Shown here: one piece after another, positions 46,412 to 52,274 of the stretch | Layout: each line of letters opens with the position of its first letter | Numbering within the stretch: position 1 is the stretch's first letter | Source of the DNA: Arthrobacter nitrophenolicus | GTDB taxonomy: Bacteria; Actinomycetota; Actinomycetes; Actinomycetales; Micrococcaceae | Assembly: GCF_000332815.1 (NCBI RefSeq) | Contig: NZ_AOFD01000029.1 | Span: 1-52,274, forward strand | Length of the DNA stretch: 52,274 nucleotides | Reading direction: 5' to 3' | Position numbers and translations under genes: made by a program | The notes under the pieces: generated by a model | Told to the model about the DNA's origin: nothing | The model's input: only the letters and a program-made list of their open reading frames with translations | Database searches by the model: none

Positions 46412-48952
46412 ATGGATATGTTGTTTGACCCGTACTCTGACGGACCGTTCAAGGCCGCTCCCGCAGCTGCTGCCCGCACCAAGGCGCACCCGGACGGCCT
46501 CGCCACGGCGGCCGGTCCAGGTGGCAGCGTTCCCGCCGGGGACCCTGCCGGAATCCATGAAGCAGGCGGCGGGCACCCGGGTGCCGGGCCGGACCGGCAG
46601 CACCATGGCAGGCCCCGGCTCGATGCCGCCAAGCTCCTGGAAGGGCTCAATCCGCAGCAGGAGGAAGCGGTCAAGCACGCCGGTTCCGCGCTGCTGATCG
46701 TGGCCGGTGCGGGTTCCGGCAAGACCCGCGTCCTCAGCAACCGGATTGCCTACCTGATTGCCACGGGCCGTGCCCACCATGGCGAAATCCTGGCCATCAC
46801 CTTCACCAACAAGGCCGCCGCGGAAATGCGGGAGCGCATCGAGGCGCTGGTGGGTGGCCGCGCCAAGATCATGTGGATTTCGACCTTCCACTCGTCCTGT
46901 GTGCGGATCCTGCGCCAGGAGGCTGCCAATGTGGGCCTGAAATCAAACTTCTCCATCTACGATTCAGCGGATTCCCTGCGGCTGGTCACCCAGGTGTCCA
47001 AGGCCCTGGACCTGGACCCCAAGAAGTTCGCCCCCAAAGCCATCCAGCACAAGATCTCGGCGCTGAAGAACGAGCTCATCGACGCCGATTCCTACGCCTC
47101 GGCCGCGAACTACAACGATCCCTTCGAGCAGGCCGTTGCCGAGGTCTACAAGGGCTACACGCAGCGGCTCCGCCAGGCCAACGCCATGGACTTTGACGAC
47201 CTCATCGCCGAGACCGTCTTCATGTTCCGCGCGTTCCCGGCGCTCGCCGAGTCCTACCGCCGCCGGTTCCGGCACGTCCTGGTGGACGAGTACCAGGACA
47301 CCAACCATGCTCAGTACGCGCTGGTGCGCGAGATCGTGGGGGAGGGGCCCGGGGCGTCGGAGCTCACCGTGGTGGGCGACTCGGACCAATCCATCTACGC
47401 CTTCCGTGGTGCGGACATCCGCAACATCGTCGAATTCGAGAAGGACTATCCCGAGGCCCGCACCATCAAACTGGAGCAGAACTACCGCTCCACGCAGAAC
47501 ATCCTCAGTGCGGCCAACTCGGTCATCTCCCGCAACCCCAACCGCCCCGAGAAGCGGCTGTGGACCGCGGAAGGGGAAGGCCACAAAATCATCGGGTATG
47601 TGGGCGAGAACGAGCACGACGAAGCCCAGTTCATCGCCAAGGAGATCGACCGGCTCCAGGACGAGGACAACCTGCGCCCGGGCGACGTCGCCATCTTCTA
47701 CCGGACCAATGCACAGTCCCGGTCCATCGAGGACGTCCTGGTCCGGGTGGGCCTGCCCTACAAGGTAGTGGGCGGCACGCGCTTCTACGAGCGGAAGGAA
47801 ATCAAGGACGCCCTCGCGTACCTCCGGGTCCTGGTCAACCCCGACGACGACGTCAACCTCCGCAGGGTCCTCAACGAACCCAAGCGGGGGATCGGCGACC
47901 GCGCCGAAGGCGCCGTCGCCGCCCTTGCCCAGCGTGAGCGGATTTCGTTCATGGCCGCAGCCCGCCGTGCCGAACAGGCCCCGGCCATGGCCACCCGCTC
48001 CGTCAACGCCGTCCTTGGCTTCGTGAAGCTGCTGGACGACCTCGCCGAGGTGGCTTCCGGGTCCGGCGCGGCCGCCGCACTTGAAGCGGTCCTGGAGCAG
48101 ACCGGCTACCTGGCGGCACTGCGGGCAAGCACCGATCCCCAGGACGAGTCCCGGGTGGAGAACCTGGCCGAACTCGTCGCCGTCGTCCGTGAATATGAGC
48201 GTGACAACCCGGAAGGGACGCTGGAGGCGTTCCTGGAGCAGGTGTCCCTGGTGGCCGACGCGGACCAGATCCCGGACGCCCCGGGCGCCGACATCGACTC
48301 CGCGGTGGCCGAAGCCAAGCGGCTGGGCGTCGTCACCCTGATGACTCTCCACACTGCCAAGGGCCTCGAATTCCCCGTGGTGTTCCTGACCGGCATGGAG
48401 CACGGGCTGTTCCCGCACCAGCGCTCCGCCACGGACCCCAAGGAACTGGCCGAAGAACGCCGGCTGGCCTACGTGGGGCTCACCCGCGCCAGGAAACGGC
48501 TCTACGTCACCCGGTCCGAGGTCCGGAGTATGTGGGGACAGAGCCAGTACAACCCCGCCAGCCAGTTCCTCGAGGAAATCCCCGCCGAGCTTCTGGAGTG
48601 GAAGCGGGAAGGCACCAGCAGGCAAGCGGCCTGGAGCGGCGGCGGGTCTATCGGCTCGGGCAAGTACAGCGGATCGTTCTGGGGTGCGGGCACCTCCCGC
48701 GGAGCCAATGCCGACCCCTCGGCCGGGTTCAACGCCGACGTCCCCGCAGTCATCGCCCGGAACCGGGTGCAGCCGCAAAAGGAAATCATCGCCGTCAGCG
48801 TGGGGGACAAAGTCAACCACACAAGCTTCGGCAACGGGACCGTCCTGGCCCTGGAGGGGGCCGGGGACAAGACCGTGGCCAAGGTGAAATTCGACGGCGG
48901 CGAGAAGCGCCTCCTGCTTCGCTACGCGCCGCTGACCAAACTGGACGCCTAA
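46412..48952 (+). CDS. pcrA: ATP-dependent DNA helicase, UvrD/PcrA type
   Basis: PcrA/UvrD is a 3'-5' superfamily 1 helicase for excision repair and plasmid or replication-fork processing. The 846-residue protein has a Gly/Pro-rich N-terminal extension of about 70 residues, Walker A AGAGSGKTRVLS near residue 100, motif II VDEYQDTN, DSDQSIYAFRGAD, NYRSTQNIL, and the late TLHTAKGLEFPVVF and AYVGLTRA. The C-terminus (VGDKVNHTSFGNGTV to the stop) is the Tudor-like RNA polymerase-interacting domain. ATG 46412 follows TAGACT by 10 nt, so the leader is very short. Confidence 0.96.
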   Translation: MDMLFDPYSDGPFKAAPAAAARTKAHPDGLATAAGPGGSVPAGDPAGIHEAGGGHPGAGPDRQHHGRPRLDAAKLLEGLNPQQEEAVKHAGSALLIVAGAGSGKTRVLSNRIAYLIATGRAHHGEILAITFTNKAAAEMRERIEALVGGRAKIMWISTFHSSCVRILRQEAANVGLKSNFSIYDSADSLRLVTQVSKALDLDPKKFAPKAIQHKISALKNELIDADSYASAANYNDPFEQAVAEVYKGYTQRLRQANAMDFDDLIAETVFMFRAFPALAESYRRRFRHVLVDEYQDTNHAQYALVREIVGEGPGASELTVVGDSDQSIYAFRGADIRNIVEFEKDYPEARTIKLEQNYRSTQNILSAANSVISRNPNRPEKRLWTAEGEGHKIIGYVGENEHDEAQFIAKEIDRLQDEDNLRPGDVAIFYRTNAQSRSIEDVLVRVGLPYKVVGGTRFYERKEIKDALAYLRVLVNPDDDVNLRRVLNEPKRGIGDRAEGAVAALAQRERISFMAAARRAEQAPAMATRSVNAVLGFVKLLDDLAEVASGSGAAAALEAVLEQTGYLAALRASTDPQDESRVENLAELVAVVREYERDNPEGTLEAFLEQVSLVADADQIPDAPGADIDSAVAEAKRLGVVTLMTLHTAKGLEFPVVFLTGMEHGLFPHQRSATDPKELAEERRLAYVGLTRARKRLYVTRSEVRSMWGQSQYNPASQFLEEIPAELLEWKREGTSRQAAWSGGGSIGSGKYSGSFWGAGTSRGANADPSAGFNADVPAVIARNRVQPQKEIIAVSVGDKVNHTSFGNGTVLALEGAGDKTVAKVKFDGGEKRLLLRYAPLTKLDA

Positions 48953-49164
48953 GAGCCCTGCCAAAACCTGATGCAAGCTCGGTGCTTAGGCGCGCCAGAA
49001 AAGACCTTCCGACTTAAGGTGGCCCCGCCGTCGTGGGCCACTTTGGGCGGCGAAATTCGCAAAACGGGCCCGGACTGCGGCGTGTCCGTGTCGAAGTGCC
49101 CCAGTAGGGCGCGGGCTGGGGAAGATGACTTCGGGCAGCGCCACTGGCGGGCATAATGGAGCGC

Positions 49165-49863
49165 ATGCGACGGACTGTTTGGGGGATGCTCGCCGCCCTT
49201 TTCCTGGCCACTGCCACCGGGTGCACTGTCACCACTGAGGATCCCGGCTACGTGCCGCCGCCCCCGCCCGCGCCGATGGACCAGCTGGAACAGGCCGCCC
49301 TGGCCAGCCCCCAGGATTTCTCGAACGGTGAGGACACCCTCTCGTTCATCACCGAAGACCGCACTGTGGCCTGCTCCCTCACGTCCGCCCGCGGGGAGCA
49401 CATCAACCTCCCGTACGAAACAAACGGCTACAGCGATTCAGCAAACAACAGGCTTGCCATCGTCCCGGTTGCGCACTGCGAACTGGCAACCTACCCCAAG
49501 CCCGACGCGGACGACGTCAGGGACGACTGTGCCGGAACCGGGCTGGGCTACCTGGGCGGGGTCGCGCTGCTCACTCCGGACAAGGCCTGGTACGGGGAGT
49601 GCCGGTCCGGCGTCACACAAATGGAGGCAACCTACGGGCCCAACGGTAGCCGCACAGGTCCGCTGGCCCAGCTGCCGGTCCTGGCCGAGGGGCAGAACCT
49701 GGAACGCAACGGGCTGCGGTGTTCGGCCTACAACGGCGGCGTGGCATGCGGAAACGTCTCTGCCGGCGTCGGATTCTTCGTGTCAACCGAGCGTTACGAA
49801 CTGATTCCCGGACCCGGTGAAGAGGCCTCCCCGGCGCCTTCCGAGGGCTCAAAAACCCCGTAA
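49165..49863 (+). CDS. Secreted lipoprotein of unknown function
   Basis: This 232-residue protein has an N-terminal signal peptide and a lipobox-like site with Cys20 (TATGCTV). The mature part begins with a Pro-rich stretch, then a compact domain with several Cys residues. An earlier in-frame ATG at 49156 overlaps CATAAT (49152-49157), a good -10; the ATG at 49165 is 7 nt after it and gives a better signal peptide, so I choose it. No known domain is recognised. The 212-bp gap before it holds no gene. Confidence 0.72.
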   Translation: MRRTVWGMLAALFLATATGCTVTTEDPGYVPPPPPAPMDQLEQAALASPQDFSNGEDTLSFITEDRTVACSLTSARGEHINLPYETNGYSDSANNRLAIVPVAHCELATYPKPDADDVRDDCAGTGLGYLGGVALLTPDKAWYGECRSGVTQMEATYGPNGSRTGPLAQLPVLAEGQNLERNGLRCSAYNGGVACGNVSAGVGFFVSTERYELIPGPGEEASPAPSEGSKTP

Positions 49864-50086
49864 ATCCGCGGTTTTTCTACGCCTCATAGAATAGTGTCCT
49901 TACTCACATAAGCGGTAGTCTGGGACGGGCCGGTCCCCATAAAGGACTAGAGTTCCCAGAGGAGCATTACGCCGCGTGGCTCGTTTCCAGACAGGCCGCC
50001 GGTGCGTGCAATCCGCAGCCCGGTCATCGTCTATCGATGGTGTCCGGCTGTATAGAAACTACTTCGACGTAGAAGGACACTAAACC

Positions 50087-51256
50087 GTGGACCTGTTTGA
50101 ATACCAGGCGCGCGATATGTTCGAGGCGCACGGTGTACCCGTGCTGGCCGGCATCGTGGCGTACACCCCAGAAGAAGCAAAGGCAGCTGCCGAAAAGATT
50201 GGCGGCGTCACCGTCGTCAAGGCACAGGTCAAGATCGGCGGCCGCGGCAAGGCCGGCGGCGTGAAGGTCGCAAAGTCCGCTGACGAGGCACTTGAGCACG
50301 CCACCAACATCCTGGGCATGGACATCAAGGGCCACACCGTCAAAAAGGTGATGATTGCCCAGGGTGCGGACATCGCCGAAGAGTTCTACTTCTCCGTCCT
50401 GCTGGACCGGGCCAACCGCAACTACCTGGCCATGTGCTCGGTTGAAGGCGGCATGGAAATCGAGCAGCTCGCCGTCGAACGCCCGGAGGCGCTGGCCAAG
50501 GTCGCCATCGACCCCGCCGTCGGCATCGACCAGGCCAAGGCGGACGAGATCGTCGCCACGGCAGGCTTCGCTGAGGAACTGCGCGGCAAGGTGGCCGACG
50601 TCATCCTCAAGCTCTGGGACGTCTTCAAGAAGGAAGACGCAACCCTGGTGGAGGTCAACCCGCTCGTCCGCACCGGCGCCGGCGAGATCATCGCCCTTGA
50701 CGGCAAGGTCTCCCTCGACGAAAACGCGGAGTTCCGCCACGCCAAGCACGCGCTGCTTGAGGACAAAGACGCTGCCGATCCCCTTGAGGCCAAGGCAAAG
50801 GCGCAGGACCTCAACTACGTCAAGCTCGACGGCGAAGTCGGCATCATCGGCAACGGCGCCGGCCTTGTAATGTCCACCCTTGACGTCGTTGCCTACGCCG
50901 GTGAAAACCACGGCAACGTCAAGCCCGCAAACTTCCTGGACATCGGCGGTGGAGCCTCCGCCGAGGTCATGGCTGCCGGCCTGGACGTCATCCTCGGTGA
51001 CGAGCAGGTCAAGTCCGTGTTCGTTAACGTCTTCGGCGGCATCACCGCCTGCGACGCCGTCGCCAAGGGCATTGTCGGTGCACTGGCCGAGCTGGGCCAC
51101 ACCGCGAACAAGCCGCTGGTAGTCCGCCTTGACGGCAACAACGTCGAGGAAGGCCGCCGCATCCTGAACGAGGCCAACCACCCGCTGGTTACCCTGGCCG
51201 CCACCATGGACGAGGGCGCCGACAAGGCCGCCGAGCTCGCCAACGCAGCTAAGTAA
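50087..51256 (+). CDS. sucC: Succinate-CoA ligase, beta subunit
   Basis: SucC pairs with SucD to make succinate and ATP or GTP from succinyl-CoA in the citric acid cycle. The 389-residue protein begins [19 protein letters not shown], contains the ATP-grasp glycine loop [13 protein letters not shown], the active loop [14 protein letters not shown], and the nucleotide/metal region [11 protein letters not shown] and [12 protein letters not shown]. The GTG start is at 50087; a GTAGAAGGAC ribosome site lies upstream. sucD follows 11 bp later. Confidence 0.98.
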   Translation: MDLFEYQARDMFEAHGVPVLAGIVAYTPEEAKAAAEKIGGVTVVKAQVKIGGRGKAGGVKVAKSADEALEHATNILGMDIKGHTVKKVMIAQGADIAEEFYFSVLLDRANRNYLAMCSVEGGMEIEQLAVERPEALAKVAIDPAVGIDQAKADEIVATAGFAEELRGKVADVILKLWDVFKKEDATLVEVNPLVRTGAGEIIALDGKVSLDENAEFRHAKHALLEDKDAADPLEAKAKAQDLNYVKLDGEVGIIGNGAGLVMSTLDVVAYAGENHGNVKPANFLDIGGGASAEVMAAGLDVILGDEQVKSVFVNVFGGITACDAVAKGIVGALAELGHTANKPLVVRLDGNNVEEGRRILNEANHPLVTLAATMDEGADKAAELANAAK

Positions 51257-51267
51257 AGGGACGCACC

Positions 51268-52169
51268 ATGTCTATCTATCTGAACAAGGACTCCAAGGTC
51301 ATCGTCCAGGGCATCACCGGCGGCGAAGGCACCAAGCACACCGCCCTGATGCTGAAGGCCGGAACCAACATTGTTGGCGGCGTCAACGCCCGCAAGGCCG
51401 GCACCACGGTCCTGCACGGCGACCAGGAAATCAACGTCTACGGCACCGTCAAGGAAGCATGGCGGAAACCGGCGCCGACGTCTCCATCGTCTTCGTTCCG
51501 CCGGCATTCACCAAGAACGCTGTTGTTGAAGCTATCGAAGCAGGCATCGGCCTGGTAGTGGTCATCACCGAAGGCGTGCCGGTCCAGGACTCCGCCGAAT
51601 TCTGGGCCCTGGCCCAGTCCAAGGTGGACGCCGACGGCAACCAGGTCACCCGCATCATCGGACCGAACTGCCCCGGCATCATCACCCCGGGCGAGGCGCT
51701 GGTGGGCATCACCCCCGCCAACATCACGGGCAAGGGCCCCATCGGACTGGTTTCCAAGTCCGGCACCCTGACCTACCAGATGATGTACGAACTGCGCGAC
51801 CTCGGCTTCTCCACCGCCATCGGCATCGGGGGCGACCCCATCATCGGCACCACGCACATCGATGCGCTGGCCGCATTCGAGGCTGACCCCGAGACCAAGG
51901 CAATCGTCATGATCGGCGAGATCGGTGGCGACGCCGAAGAGCGTGCCGCCGACTTCATCAAGGCCAACGTCACCAAGCCGGTTGTCGGCTACGTGGCAGG
52001 CTTCACCGCGCCGGAAGGCAAGACCATGGGCCACGCCGGTGCCATCGTCTCCGGTTCCGCCGGTACCGCCCAGGCCAAGAAGGAAGCCCTGGAGGCCGCA
52101 GGCGTGAAGGTCGGCAAGACGCCGTCCGAGACCGCCAAGCTGCTGCGCGAGGTTTACGCAGCCCTCTAA
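51268..52169 (+). pseudogene. sucD: Succinate-CoA ligase, alpha subunit (frame broken by one missing base)
   Basis: SucD carries the CoA site and the phospho-histidine. [20 protein letters not shown] and [11 protein letters not shown] are in the first frame; [19 protein letters not shown] onward is in the next. One base at 51457-51459 restores [11 protein letters not shown] and a 300-residue protein. [12 protein letters not shown], the conserved [10 protein letters not shown] and the catalytic His in [10 protein letters not shown] are intact. A citric acid cycle gene is unlikely to be lost, and SucC is complete, so a sequencing deletion is the best explanation. Confidence 0.95.
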
Positions 52170-52184
52170 TAGATCCAGATATCG

Positions 52185-52250
52185 ACGCGGGGTCACTCCC
52201 GGCCCAATATTCTCCTTGGGATGGGCCGGAAGTGACCCCGCGTTTGTTTT
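52185..52250 (+). terminator. Intrinsic terminator after sucCD
   Basis: ACGCGGGGTCACT pairs perfectly with AGTGACCCCGCGT, and an inner CCGGCCC pairs with GGGCCGG, around an AT-richer loop; TTGTTTT follows. It closes the sucCD operon. Confidence 0.93.
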
Positions 52251-52274
52251 AAGTACGACGACGTCCGGCGCCTT

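Noticed and set aside
46964..48976. 670-codon open frame antisense to pcrA
   Set aside because: It shadows a gene with all UvrD motifs. The product has no recognisable domain and the codon bias is that of a mirror frame.
51457..51459. Programmed frameshift in sucD
   Set aside because: There is no slippery heptamer or downstream structure, sucD is not known to use frameshifting, and twelve other genes here show the same kind of break.

Overview
The window is high-GC actinobacterial chromosome, most likely from Arthrobacter, Pseudarthrobacter or a close Micrococcaceae relative. The pointers are the GroEL with a Gly-Met tail under tandem CIRCE operators, the Fem-type ligases expected for a branched peptidoglycan bridge, the XPB and partner-helicase pair, DUF3027 beside serC, an IdeR-type regulator with iron box, c-di-AMP (ydaO) riboswitches on cell-wall hydrolases, and many GTG/TTG or leaderless starts. 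Most genes are ordinary chromosomal ones. The only clearly foreign-looking stretch is about 17.2-19.1 kb. I saw no prophage, intact transposase or CRISPR array.

Layout. 0-6.5 kb: TspO, two FemAB-family ligases, a ThrE exporter, a siderophore-interacting reductase under an iron box, and ung. 6.6-13.9 kb: DUF3263, a LytR_C protein, a cold-shock protein coupled to a periplasmic-binding lipoprotein, groL, an orphan sugar-binding Tat lipoprotein between two LacI-type operators, and RNase HI fused to an NTF2-like domain. 13.9-17.1 kb: a WXG100 protein, a two-component system and a DUF427 protein. 17.2-19.1 kb: a secreted, AT-richer, surface-type protein with a 459-bp gene-free leader. 19.1-26.9 kb: XPB helicase and partner, a cold-shock-domain protein, DUF3027, serC and ideR. 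26.9-30.2 kb: three cell-wall hydrolases (M23, NlpC/P60, variant NlpC/P60), the first two each behind a c-di-AMP riboswitch. 30.3-34.3 kb: HNH nuclease, then the molybdenum-cofactor set mobA-DUF6457-moeA-fdhD. 34.3-46.3 kb: a GH38 alpha-mannosidase, a regulator/membrane-protein pair, ABC-F, an ABC exporter, NUDIX, DUF6314, tRNA-Arg(CCT), DUF998, a membrane protein and an inositol-monophosphatase-like enzyme. 46.4 kb to the end: pcrA/uvrD, a lipoprotein and sucCD.

The most important caution is that thirteen conserved genes (ung, the XPB partner, ideR, mobA, the DUF6457 gene, moeA, the GH38 gene, the ABC-F gene, the ABC exporter gene, the DUF998 gene, a membrane-protein gene, the IMPase gene and sucD) are each broken by what reads as one missing base. 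All thirteen are deletions, usually in short C, G or A runs, and they hit genes that should be under strong selection. I read them as sequencing or assembly deletions rather than real gene decay, and I give each gene its full reconstructed span.

The most interesting biology is the hydrolase cluster. Two different hydrolases each have their own promoter, their own triple GTGAC/GTAAC-like direct repeat in helical phase, and their own c-di-AMP riboswitch, while the third paralogue has none of these. Other points of note are an iron box that fills the gap from the ung stop codon to the SIP start codon, the Fem-Fem-ThrE cluster, a run of leaderless start sites, and a gene that begins one base after a tRNA.
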